From positions 36,002 through 100,001 of IMG/VR virus record IMGVR_UViG_3300032331_002067: a stretch of 64,000 bases of DNA; one strand, given 5' to 3'. The position numbers and the translations under genes were made by a program. The first letter of the stretch is position 1. Every line of letters starts with the position of its first letter. Under the pieces are notes generated by a model. It was not told the origin of the DNA. It ran no database searches and saw only the letters and a program-made list of their open reading frames with translations. Positions 22,034-29,802 of this stretch are shown piece after piece. The stretch comes from a virus.

Positions 22034-22208
22034 CTATTGACTCCCCAAACAGAGGAAAACGAAAAACAAAAAAATAACGCAGTAGCATGCTACGGATATA
22101 TACTCAAATTTTCTAAAAAACGGGGTCGGCTGCAAGTGCCGGGTTTTGGTTTAGAAAACGGGGGAGATGGGGGGTTGAGTGCGTATTGCTCCCAGAGCTG
22201 AGCTGCTG

Positions 22209-22281
22209 CTCCCAGAGTAGGGCTTGAACCTACGACACACGGATTAACAGTCCGTTGCTCTGCCAACTGAGCTATCTGGGA
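22209..22281 (-). tRNA. tRNA-Asn(GUU)
   Basis: On the minus strand: acceptor TCCCAGA/TCTGGGA, D arm with GCTCAGTTGGCAGAGC, anticodon stem ACGGA/TCCGT with loop CTGTTAA (anticodon GTT), T arm GTAGG-TTCAAGC-CCTAC, discriminator G. No encoded CCA. It closely follows bacterial consensus. Confidence 0.95.
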
Positions 22282-22283
22282 AA

Positions 22284-22320
22284 GATCGAATTTAGAAAGT
22301 TTGGGGGATCGAATTTAGAA
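22284..22320. repeat. 14-bp direct repeat beside tRNA-Asn
   Basis: GATCGAATTTAGAA occurs at 22284-22297 and 22307-22320, between the tRNA 5' end and the end of the methyltransferase gene. Confidence 0.6.
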
Positions 22321-22321
22321 C

Positions 22322-23092
22322 TCAATTTGTATTCACTTCTACATTTATCTCTAGAATCTTATTGGAGGAATGTTGAGCTACATTATCTTGTCCTATGTTA
22401 GTGATCTCGTATCCGAGAGACTCAATGTAGGAGAATAGATCTTGTCTCCGGGGCTGGAACCATTCCTTGTTTGCCCACGCTTCAAAGAGAATAGGTGGGA
22501 ACCCATTTCGCTCAATAGTATTTTTTGCGCCCACGAGAACAGCGAGTTCCAAGCCTTCTACATCGATTTTGATGAGCTTGATATCGTTCATCTCAAGTGA
22601 GTCCAATTTTAAGACAGAAATCAATTCCGTGTTACCACTGGAGGTACACTCATAACCGTTCTCACGCACCTCGTGATCAAGGCTAAAGGCTCCTACATTC
22701 AATTCTGTGGAATAGTCCGGCAACTGAATATAAAACGAATCTGGCTCGTATGACAAACCGAAGTTTTTGGCGAATACATTGTCACACCTGTTGAGTAAGA
22801 TATTTGAACAAAGCTGGTAAAACACGATTCTTTGCGGTTCAAAGGCATGGAACTCAAACTGTGGATACTTCTTTGCTAACGGCACACAAAAGCTTCCTAC
22901 ATTGGCTCCGATGTCCAAGACCAAACCCTGCTCACCAATCCTGAGATAGTGATCCAAGAACATTCCTGAGAATGTGAGAATGTGTGGCTCATGCCCAACT
23001 TTATTCTTTAAGGCATCTGAGATGAGATCATCTTTATCAAACAAGAAAAAGCGACAATCCCCTCCGTCATATATTGAAGATGATGGAATCAT
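22322..23092 (-). CDS. FkbM-family SAM methyltransferase
   Basis: 256 residues. VLDIGANVGSFCVPLA at about 58-73 is the SAM-binding motif I, FEPQ the acidic motif II, and LIKIDVEGLELAVLVGA the characteristic FkbM block. Members usually O-methylate sugars or polyketides. It heads toward the 3' end of a minus-strand run with a 2-oxoglutarate oxygenase and a P450, suggesting modification of a glycan or small molecule. Confidence 0.85.
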   Translation of the reverse strand: MIPSSSIYDGGDCRFFLFDKDDLISDALKNKVGHEPHILTFSGMFLDHYLRIGEQGLVLDIGANVGSFCVPLAKKYPQFEFHAFEPQRIVFYQLCSNILLNRCDNVFAKNFGLSYEPDSFYIQLPDYSTELNVGAFSLDHEVRENGYECTSSGNTELISVLKLDSLEMNDIKLIKIDVEGLELAVLVGAKNTIERNGFPPILFEAWANKEWFQPRRQDLFSYIESLGYEITNIGQDNVAQHSSNKILEINVEVNTN

Positions 23093-23104
23093 ACTTTCCT
23101 TTTG

Positions 23105-23323
23105 CTATTCATTATCTCTATTATACCAATGAGACTCACGATATCTCTGCATGGCGTTGATATTTGAGACTGTTTGTGCAACCTGTCGATGCCGGCGATT
23201 CCGTGACCACAAGCTATTCTGAAACCACGAGGAAACAGCCACATACCCGGCATAACCCACACACAATATTGCAAACCACCTTGCAATCACTACATAGTAT
23301 CTTTCGGGTGCCACCTTGGTCAT
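23105..23323 (-). CDS. Small membrane protein
   Basis: 72 residues, ATGA overlap with the oxygenase gene. A hydrophobic helix at about 8-32 (YVVIARWFAILCVGYAGYVAV) is followed by a basic, Arg-rich tail. An overlapping frame ending at 23089 is a shadow. Confidence 0.6.
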   Translation of the reverse strand: MTKVAPERYYVVIARWFAILCVGYAGYVAVSSWFQNSLWSRNRRHRQVAQTVSNINAMQRYRESHWYNRDNE

Positions 23324-23883
23324 GCCATTCCTCCATCGGGAAGGAAGTTTATGTTTATTGCGAATCTAAAAGGACTCAATACGGGATTGCTTCCCGCATG
23401 AAGGATGTCTCCATCAAACACAACCGCCGTTCCTTTTTTGGGATATACTTCTTTTACAACATTGAGGTCGTCATCATAGAAGTATGTAGGACCGTCTGAG
23501 TCGTTCACATAGTACAGACAGACAAGATGTGGAACCAAACTGCCATCCTCTAGTTTTAAATCAGTGTGTGGTGTCTGAGGACTACACCGGGATGGGTTTG
23601 GCATCGTGACATTTACCTTTGCTCGATACAACCGGATGTCTCCATGCTTATCCTGAATAGCATTGATTATTGGCAATACAACAGGAAGATTCGGAGACTG
23701 TTTTTCTTCCCCCATCATAAAGAGATGATTGGTTAGTTGTTTACCGGAAGAGGATGAGCTGCCAGTTTCTAATGGATCGTTATGAATATTTTGAAAACGG
23801 TAAGGGAATGCGTTGCTAGAGACAAACTCTTCAATTAGGTTCTGATCCTTAACTGGTATGAAGTTTTCAAAAATATCTATCAT
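23320..23883 (-). CDS. 2-oxoglutarate/Fe(II) oxygenase (prolyl-hydroxylase type)
   Basis: 187 residues. The metal triad is visible: H106-T-D108 and H162 (DGDILHAG), with R173 (SPFRFAINI) for 2-oxoglutarate. Such enzymes hydroxylate proteins, nucleic acids or metabolites; the substrate is unknown. It shares its strand and tight spacing with an FkbM methyltransferase and a nuclease. A second, unrelated-looking enzyme of this class lies at 51696. Confidence 0.85.
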   Translation of the reverse strand: MIDIFENFIPVKDQNLIEEFVSSNAFPYRFQNIHNDPLETGSSSSSGKQLTNHLFMMGEEKQSPNLPVVLPIINAIQDKHGDIRLYRAKVNVTMPNPSRCSPQTPHTDLKLEDGSLVPHLVCLYYVNDSDGPTYFYDDDLNVVKEVYPKKGTAVVFDGDILHAGSNPVLSPFRFAININFLPDGGMA

Positions 23884-24035
23884 TAGTAACGCTGATTCCG
23901 CTCAAGCCTAGATATCTCACATTCTTGATTAATGATGGTGGACATCATTCCTTCAACCTTCTCCTTTAGCTTTAAATTTTCTTCTTCAAACATGGCGCAC
24001 CTATCAATCCACCATTTAATTGTCACTCTGTCCAT
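23883..24035 (-). CDS. Short coiled-coil protein
   Basis: 50 residues from ATG at 24035; an upstream in-frame start would sit inside the nuclease gene. Heptad-like helix (FEEENLKLKEKVEGMMSTIINQECEISRLE). The last base overlaps the oxygenase start. Confidence 0.5.
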   Translation of the reverse strand: MDRVTIKWWIDRCAMFEEENLKLKEKVEGMMSTIINQECEISRLERNQRY

Positions 24036-24042
24036 TTGGGGA

Positions 24043-24450
24043 TCACTTTCCACTCTTGACTCTTCTTTTCTGAAGAAGGTCAAAGTCTTTAATTTTTGTT
24101 TCCCCCATGTACTCCCAAGCAAAGCCATCTTTGATCAATTGTTCATTAACAGAAGTCGGTTGGTCATCAATAAAGATCCATCCAAGAATTCTTCCGTACT
24201 TTTCAGTGGAGTCGGGTTTCTCTGTTCTAATGACAATCTTTGTTGCAGCCTTTAGAATTTCATCTAGTCTCTTCTTTACCTCAAGACCAAGAACTTTTTC
24301 GTTCTTATCCGTTGTTCTAGATTCTGGTGTGTCAATACCGGCAAGTCTAACCCGCTGGTAATAAGAAATATTGAACCCAAGATCAATATCTACATCAATG
24401 GTGTCACCATCAACTACTTTGTATAATTTTTTTACGACATATTCGTACAT
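24043..24450 (-). CDS. Staphylococcal-nuclease-like thermonuclease
   Basis: 135 residues. VDGDTIDVDIDLG at about 13-25, RVRLAGIDTPE at 34-44 and the later TEKYGRILGWIF are the SNase motifs, including Asp and Arg of the active site. There is no signal peptide, so it acts inside the cell unless released on lysis. It could degrade host DNA or RNA. Confidence 0.88.
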   Translation of the reverse strand: MYEYVVKKLYKVVDGDTIDVDIDLGFNISYYQRVRLAGIDTPESRTTDKNEKVLGLEVKKRLDEILKAATKIVIRTEKPDSTEKYGRILGWIFIDDQPTSVNEQLIKDGFAWEYMGETKIKDFDLLQKRRVKSGK

Positions 24451-24461
24451 ATAACCTCTTT

Positions 24462-25688
24462 CTAATTAATTTTTGGTTTTGGTGTGAACACCACTGGTAG
24501 AACTTCTATATTAGTAAATATAGTTGAATTTGGTGAGTGAATACATTCACCATTTATTTTAATATCTGGAAATCTTTTAATAATAGAAATTATAGCTACT
24601 TCCATTTCAATTTTAGCAAGAATCATTCCAATGCATTGATGAAGTCCTCCACCAAAAGTAAGAATTTGACTTGCGTTATTTTTTCTAAAAGCAATAAGCT
24701 CATTAGGATTAGGAAAAACATCTGGGTCACGATTGCCGGAAGCAACATTAACAGATATAAGAGTTCCTTCTGGAAAGATGACTCCACGATATTCAATATC
24801 TTCCATTGCCATCCTCAATGTTCCACGAAGAGTTGGTGTCAATCTTGCTAGCTCCTCTACTAAGTGAAGAACACGGTTATCATCCTGCAAAAGAAGATCG
24901 ATTTCTTCCTGATGCTCTAGCAAATATGCCATTGATAAACTTAGTTGATTTCTAATTGTATCAATACCTGCTGTAACAATCATTTCAATAACAGCTGCTA
25001 TGTCAAAATCAGAAAGAACCTCTCCATCATCCGCTGGAGAAACAAGCTTGGAAATTACATCATGACCCGGATTCTTTCTTTTTTGTTTAATAATTTGATC
25101 TGTAAAATTATTTATATCTGATTGTAAATTTTTAATTGTGTCAATAGTTACATCAGTATCAATATTGTATAAATCTAGAAGCGTTTTTGACCATTTATCT
25201 AAAATTTCCCAGTTTTCAATGGGAATATCAAATAAATCACAAAGAACAGCTATTGGATAAAAAGCAAATATATCTGCGGTTAAATTTGATGTACCTTTTT
25301 CTTCAATGCTATCAAGCAAGTCTGACATGATCTTTTCCATTTTTGGTTTCATATGTATTGCATTCATATATGTGAAAGCAGGCATAATCATTTTCTTTAA
25401 ACGCCGATGGTCTTCTCCGTTAATTAGTAAAAGCCCTCTTTTTCTTTTTTCACGGTATTCAGGAGTCAACGCTGGATGAAGATCATTGAATACAATTAGT
25501 GGAGATTGCCATCTCTTATCTCTTAAAACAGCAAAACAATCTTGATTACGCAAAACAGCATAACCAATTCTTGTCTTTACTAGCCAAGATTGAGCAGCTA
25601 ATTTTTCAGTTTCTTTAAAACCATCATGCCTTGTCAATACATTATTCATATATGGCAAATCTAATTGCTCTGCTAAATATGTCATCAT
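24462..25688 (-). CDS. Cytochrome P450
   Basis: 408 residues, normal length for a soluble bacterial P450. I-helix AGIDT at 240-244, ExxR at 279-282, RDPDVF at 320-325, and the heme loop FGGGLHQCIG with the Cys352 ligand are intact, as is the HRR in the C helix. It needs a host ferredoxin or similar donor; none is encoded nearby. P450s are very rare in phages. It is isolated by an upstream terminator, so it probably has its own promoter within 25689-25818. Confidence 0.93.
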   Translation of the reverse strand: MMTYLAEQLDLPYMNNVLTRHDGFKETEKLAAQSWLVKTRIGYAVLRNQDCFAVLRDKRWQSPLIVFNDLHPALTPEYREKRKRGLLLINGEDHRRLKKMIMPAFTYMNAIHMKPKMEKIMSDLLDSIEEKGTSNLTADIFAFYPIAVLCDLFDIPIENWEILDKWSKTLLDLYNIDTDVTIDTIKNLQSDINNFTDQIIKQKRKNPGHDVISKLVSPADDGEVLSDFDIAAVIEMIVTAGIDTIRNQLSLSMAYLLEHQEEIDLLLQDDNRVLHLVEELARLTPTLRGTLRMAMEDIEYRGVIFPEGTLISVNVASGNRDPDVFPNPNELIAFRKNNASQILTFGGGLHQCIGMILAKIEMEVAIISIIKRFPDIKINGECIHSPNSTIFTNIEVLPVVFTPKPKIN

Positions 25689-25700
25689 TACCTTTCATTC

Positions 25701-25741
25701 AAAAACCCCGGCTATTTACTTTCGTAGGGATAGTTCCGGGG
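25701..25741 (-). terminator. Terminator upstream of P450 gene
   Basis: Minus strand CCCCGGAACTAT...ATAGCCGGGG followed by TTTTTG. It ends the minus-strand unit of the FmdB-like gene. Confidence 0.75.
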
Positions 25742-25751
25742 CTTTCGTTGT

Positions 25752-25773
25752 ACTATAACGGTCCCAAGGTAGC
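25752..25773 (+). other. 23S rRNA helix-69-like sequence
   Basis: 22 bases beginning ACTATAACGGTCC and ending AAGGTAGC match the helix-69/I-CeuI-site region of bacterial 23S rRNA with a single C-for-T difference. Upstream TCGTT can still pair with AACGG, giving a helix-69-like stem-loop. No rRNA gene surrounds it. Role unknown. Confidence 0.6.
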
Positions 25774-25818
25774 CTGCACTTGCGCAACAGACACAAAGGG
25801 TGTCATATACATTATACA

Positions 25819-25992
25819 CTATCGACTGTTTTTGTAAAATCCACTGCCCTTTAATTGCATCAAAGGGGCTGAATAGACTTGTTTTAATTCCCCATTGCAG
25901 TATTCACAATGCGTCTTCTTCTGTTCTTCTTTTATTGAACGAATCTCTGTATAGAGATGATCATTCTCACACTTATAATCGTAAATTGCCAT
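25819..25992 (-). CDS. FmdB-type zinc-ribbon protein
   Basis: 57 residues from ATG at 25992; the longer frame overlaps the upstream gene. MAIYDYKCENDHLYTEIRSI and CEYCNG...LKQVYSAP follow the FmdB/CxxC regulatory family, with the second knuckle residue of the first pair replaced by a His-containing CxxxH. Confidence 0.75.
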   Translation of the reverse strand: MAIYDYKCENDHLYTEIRSIKEEQKKTHCEYCNGELKQVYSAPLMQLKGSGFYKNSR

Positions 25993-25993
25993 G

Positions 25994-26806
25994 TTATCTA
26001 AATTTTGGGTTAGGATGATTTGGTTCCGGATAGATTGGACCCTTATAAGTATAGCTTCCGCTAGAAATATTTGCTCCACGAGAGTCGTAAACAGTATAAT
26101 TTGTTACGATTGGTCCATTTGATGTGGTGATAGGAATCTTATTATGTCTATTGATTGGTGATTCATCAATTGAATAGAAGAAATTACCATCCGTTAAGGC
26201 TTTTGGCATAAAGTCGTCATTATTAGACATGGGAAATAGAAAAGTTCCATTTATCCACTTAATTGCGATAATCGAATAACCAATAATATCCAGTAGTGTA
26301 TCCTGTAGGGATTCATTTGATGGATTTGAATCTTTTTTAATCAAATTTTCAAGACGAGCTACCTTGTCATGAATTCTAATCACCAAGCCATTAAGACCAA
26401 ACTTCGCAATATTTTCAGAGCCATAGTCTCTTTGTTTTCTTGTAACAGTAAGGAGAGTCCAATCTCTGTATTCGTTCAAATCTAAATCTTTATCTATTTG
26501 TTTTAATGACAAAAATGAAAGAACAGAAAGAATACACCAATAGTTTACAATAGCCGATGCTACTTCAAAGTCATTTGTTTTGTCATGATTCCAAACTTTT
26601 ACTGTGATCATATAATCAACAATAGTCCTCATATTCTCAACAAAATCATTCCCAAGAACCTTGTTACACAAAGTAACATCTCTTGTAATATCTGCAAATA
26701 GTTCCTCATTTTCAGAAATGAATTCGAATAGCTCTTTAACAGTAAATGAAGCTGCTTCTTCCCAAGATTCTGAAAGTTTTGCTGAGAGTAGCTTAGAGAG
26801 TACCAT
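25994..26806 (-). CDS. DUF1599-like nucleotide-modification-associated protein
   Basis: 270 residues. The central block DYGSENIAKFGLNGLVIRIHDKVARLENLI...ESLQDTLLDIIGYSIIAI is the pattern of the nucleotide modification associated domain 1 family (DUF1599), often found with modified-base phages. The N-terminal helical part and the C-terminal Pro/Tyr-rich tail are extra. Whether this phage modifies its DNA cannot be seen here. Confidence 0.65.
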   Translation of the reverse strand: MVLSKLLSAKLSESWEEAASFTVKELFEFISENEELFADITRDVTLCNKVLGNDFVENMRTIVDYMITVKVWNHDKTNDFEVASAIVNYWCILSVLSFLSLKQIDKDLDLNEYRDWTLLTVTRKQRDYGSENIAKFGLNGLVIRIHDKVARLENLIKKDSNPSNESLQDTLLDIIGYSIIAIKWINGTFLFPMSNNDDFMPKALTDGNFFYSIDESPINRHNKIPITTSNGPIVTNYTVYDSRGANISSGSYTYKGPIYPEPNHPNPKFR

Positions 26807-27219
26807 TACTTGCTTGATTGACGCTCTTTGTTTGGATCAACAATTTCAAACTGACCACGCTTAATCTTCTTGAAGAAGCCTCTGTTTGCATTGTAGTAGT
26901 TATAGAAGGTTGGCATAGAGATACCTGTTGCAGATACTAGGTCTTGAGGGGTAATTGTTTTACCAATATTCTCTTTGATGTATGACTCAATAATTGCACT
27001 TTTGCGCGAACGCTTTCCTTCTGTAGATACAGAGTTTTTTGAAAGCAAACCATGCTTCTCCCAAACCTCTTTAACAAAAGCGGATGGTACGCTATAGAAT
27101 TTTGCTGTTTCTGAAATGGACATTTGGTTTTTCGCACCAGTAAGAGCTGCAGCAACCTCACGGTAGCTTTCGCTCGGTGTTTTGTCCAAGATCAATTTCA
27201 TTTCTCTTTCAGTAATCAT
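26806..27219 (-). CDS. Helix-turn-helix regulator
   Basis: 137 residues from ATG at 27219 with AAAGGAATCAA before it. A first HTH-like segment (MSISETAKFYSVPSAFVKEVWEKHGL) and a second (ITPQDLVSATGISMPTFYNYYNANRGFF) suggest a two-domain DNA-binding protein. Likely a phage transcription regulator of this minus-strand run. Confidence 0.7.
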   Translation of the reverse strand: MITEREMKLILDKTPSESYREVAAALTGAKNQMSISETAKFYSVPSAFVKEVWEKHGLLSKNSVSTEGKRSRKSAIIESYIKENIGKTITPQDLVSATGISMPTFYNYYNANRGFFKKIKRGQFEIVDPNKERQSSK

Positions 27220-27242
27220 TTGATTCCTTTCGTAGAGTAGAT

Positions 27243-27270
27243 AGTTTACACCTCGTGAATAGAAAGTCAA
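27243..27270 (-). promoter_or_regulatory. Promoter for the HTH regulator
   Basis: TTGACT, 16 bases, TAAACT on the minus strand, 24 bases upstream of the HTH start codon. Confidence 0.5.
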
Positions 27271-27284
27271 CTCGGTTTTATAAA

Positions 27285-27890
27285 TTATCTTTGTTGAACA
27301 AAAGTCTGGAATGGAGCACCTGTGTATGGATCAAATTTAGATGCTACAGAGAGAGCTTTGTTGATAGCAGTCTTGGCTTTGGCTAGAGGGAGTTCCTTGC
27401 CATTGCTAAGGGCGTGCAGAGCGCCTAGGGCGTAGGATGAGCCACTGCCAATGGCGTAGATACCGGCTTTATCTGAAGTCCAAGAGTAGTCTCCATCAAT
27501 AATATAGATCGTTCCGTTAATAACGACAACTATTTGTGATGAATGTTCAGCGATATGATCTTTCGCATCATTGTCAGGCATGGCATATCCGGTACTCTCA
27601 AAGCATTCACGCAAGGATGGAACAAATTTTTGAGTTATGAACTGATCAAGTTTTGGACCAGATGTTACAAAACTTGGAACTGGGGGAATAAAGGCGTGGT
27701 GCAATATGTTGATAGCTCTTACATCGCCAGCAGCTCCGAGAAGGTATCTGCCATTTTGAGCAACTTTGCTACTACCTGTCCCTAGAGTTGTTATCTGATA
27801 AGCCATTCCTGATTCATCAAAAGATGAAACTCTGGAGTCAGTACAGATAACTGCATAATCATCGCCTTGAATTCCTACAATTGTTGTCAT
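27285..27890 (-). CDS. Proteasome beta/HslV-like Ntn peptidase
   Basis: 201 residues from ATG at 27890, so that loss of Met exposes Thr as in proteasome beta subunits; a 9-residue longer start is rejected for that reason. TTIVGIQGDDYAVICTDSR contains Thr1 and the Asp17 equivalent, SSKVAQNGRYLLGAAGD the Lys33 equivalent and turn, and GSGSSYALGAL the later conserved Ser/Gly. It may form its own ring, or compete with or exploit the host proteasome. No ATPase partner lies nearby. Confidence 0.85.
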   Translation of the reverse strand: MTTIVGIQGDDYAVICTDSRVSSFDESGMAYQITTLGTGSSKVAQNGRYLLGAAGDVRAINILHHAFIPPVPSFVTSGPKLDQFITQKFVPSLRECFESTGYAMPDNDAKDHIAEHSSQIVVVINGTIYIIDGDYSWTSDKAGIYAIGSGSSYALGALHALSNGKELPLAKAKTAINKALSVASKFDPYTGAPFQTFVQQR

Positions 27891-27991
27891 TTCTGCCTTT
27901 AGATACTGATGGGGCACCCCAAGATATCAGGTCTAATCTTTCGAAATAGTACCCGCCAAAGAGTGCCCCAAACTTAGTATAGCGTAGTTTG

Positions 27992-28186
27992 TTAAATATT
28001 TTCTTTTAAATGATCATCAATATGCTGATCAAGTTTTTGATCAATGACTGTTACATCAGAATGAAGCAGTTTAATCATTTCTGTGACTGCTCCGTGATCT
28101 TGTTTGTTCTCCTTACGGAACTTCTGTATCAGAGCTATAAGAATAGCCCCAAGTGTTGTGACGAGAGCAGCGTAAACTACCTCCAT
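27992..28186 (-). CDS. Small membrane-anchored coiled coil
   Basis: 64 residues: one N-terminal transmembrane helix (VVYAALVTTLGAILIALIQ) and a charged helical tail. Resembles small holin-like or spanin-like proteins, but is far from the endolysin gene. Confidence 0.55.
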   Translation of the reverse strand: MEVVYAALVTTLGAILIALIQKFRKENKQDHGAVTEMIKLLHSDVTVIDQKLDQHIDDHLKENI

Positions 28187-28191
28187 CCGAC

Positions 28192-28581
28192 TTACTCTGC
28201 AAGCAAAAAGTTTGCAATGTCTTCAGCAGACATATCAAACGAACCAAACTCTGCTTCATGGCTCTTAAGAATCGTAACAAGGTCACTCTTCTTAACGGAC
28301 TCAGGGTCCAATGCTACTTCCTTTGCAGGGGAAGTCTTGCCAGCACCAGAGGTTGGCGTTGAAGCGGATCCGGCTGTTGGAATTGAAGTAACTTTCTTTT
28401 CTGGGTCGAGAGGTACCTCATTCATCATGCCTTTAATCATGTCTGTTTGTGATTCGTGCCAAGACGCAGCCTTGATGTGATCTTGCATCTGAGTTGCAGC
28501 TGATTTAGCCATCTCTTCATGCCATGATTTCATTGAGCTATGGTCTTCAGCCATCTTCTTCATATTGTTTGAATAGTTCAT
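28192..28581 (-). CDS. Hypothetical His/Met-rich protein
   Basis: 129 residues. N-terminal helical part with repeated SWHEEMA/SWHESQT, a Pro/Thr/Ser linker, and a C-terminal helical domain. No family recognised; could be a virion-associated protein. Confidence 0.6.
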   Translation of the reverse strand: MNYSNNMKKMAEDHSSMKSWHEEMAKSAATQMQDHIKAASWHESQTDMIKGMMNEVPLDPEKKVTSIPTAGSASTPTSGAGKTSPAKEVALDPESVKKSDLVTILKSHEAEFGSFDMSAEDIANFLLAE

Positions 28582-28582
28582 A

Positions 28583-29779
28583 TTATTCTCCTTTAAATAA
28601 ATTAATATTGTTTATTACATTTAATGCAATTTCTTGAGATTCCTCAAATTTATTAGCACTAATGTTAACATCTGTGATGGGTCCACCTAAGACCCATGCA
28701 TCGCAAGTTCTAAGACCTGCACATTTGAAGTCAAAGATTTCACAGTAACCAAGATTAGCAATCTCGGCTATAGCGTAAGCTTCTTCTTCACCACCAAGAC
28801 CTTGAGCAATTGCCTCTTTCATATCAGTAGTCTGAATAAAAGCTGCACAATTAGCACATCTTGAAGATTTTGCCTCCTCAATGGAGGTCTTGTAGACATC
28901 AGCCCTAGCTTGCCAGTATTCATTATTATCAATAAGCGGGTTCATTGGACCATAATTAGCTACATCAATACACTCTTGTCTATTACGAATGTTTACTGAA
29001 ATATCTTGAGTTGCAGCTGGGAACCCATTGATCAAGTCTTCTGATTTATCCATTTGCACAACACCATCCGGGATAACTGCAAATCGACACTTGCCCTCGT
29101 CTTCAACCTGCTGAGCAATAATCTTGCAGACACCGTTACCCTCATACAGCACGCAGTTAGAGCACTTAACACCAATATCTTTGACATCGTTTTCTTCCGG
29201 ACTGTCGTATCCAGCCCAGATTCCAGTTGCGTCTTCATTAAACTTTCCATGCATTTCGACAATCGCTAGAAGCGCATCGGCAAGCATTGCCTCTTCATGA
29301 GCCAAGTCCTCTGCTACTTTACTCATATCATCTTTTGTCACTCTGTAGCCTCCGCCTCTTTTTTTGTATTCACGAACAAGCCATGCATTTGCATATGCTG
29401 ATGGGTAAACATCAAATTTAGCCTTAGCAGCAGCTTTCACTCTAGCGTAAAGGGCTGGATCAGTGGGGACATTAGCTTTCTCAACTTTTTCTTTGTCTGT
29501 TGAAACATAGATAGGAGTTTTCCCATCACGAGTCTGGGTCGATTCTGCAGTTCTTTTCCTGCGAACAGCGGAAGCTATTTCTTTTGATGTCATTCTTGCT
29601 GCTTTAGAGGCTGGAACACACTTAGGATACTTACCGGTCTTTGCATCATTTCTACCACAAGGCTCAAAACCACCGCCCTTTTTGGGTCTTGAGATATCAA
29701 CCCATTTTTCTCCAAACCATTCCGTCAATGATTTCAACAGATTCTCAAGTTCTTTTGCATTAAGCTTTTCATCAGACAT
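28583..29779 (-). CDS. DUF5872-like protein with Cys-rich C-terminus
   Basis: 398 residues. WVDISRPKKGGGFEPCGR at about 26-43 and KFDVYPSAYANAWLVREYKKRGGGY at about 117-141 mark a domain recurring in phage virion or inner-capsid genes. Two Cys clusters follow: CSNC...GVC...KCRF near 200-225 and CANC...GYCEIFDFKCAGLRTCDAW near 315-375, reminiscent of small iron-sulfur proteins. Metal content is inference. Confidence 0.7.
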   Translation of the reverse strand: MSDEKLNAKELENLLKSLTEWFGEKWVDISRPKKGGGFEPCGRNDAKTGKYPKCVPASKAARMTSKEIASAVRRKRTAESTQTRDGKTPIYVSTDKEKVEKANVPTDPALYARVKAAAKAKFDVYPSAYANAWLVREYKKRGGGYRVTKDDMSKVAEDLAHEEAMLADALLAIVEMHGKFNEDATGIWAGYDSPEENDVKDIGVKCSNCVLYEGNGVCKIIAQQVEDEGKCRFAVIPDGVVQMDKSEDLINGFPAATQDISVNIRNRQECIDVANYGPMNPLIDNNEYWQARADVYKTSIEEAKSSRCANCAAFIQTTDMKEAIAQGLGGEEEAYAIAEIANLGYCEIFDFKCAGLRTCDAWVLGGPITDVNISANKFEESQEIALNVINNINLFKGE

Positions 29780-29802
29780 AGTGTGTCTATTTTATCACGA
29801 TT

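Noticed and set aside
18240-22100. True integron with attC sites
   Set aside because: No integrase, no conserved attC core triplets visible, and each gene has its own promoter; only the layout is similar.
17296-22100. CRISPR array
   Set aside because: Repeats are irregularly spaced, degenerate and separated by genes; no uniform repeat-spacer pattern.
23089-23286. Alternative 65-aa minus-strand ORF overlapping the membrane protein
   Set aside because: The 23105-23323 frame has the ATGA junction and a clean membrane helix; this one does not.
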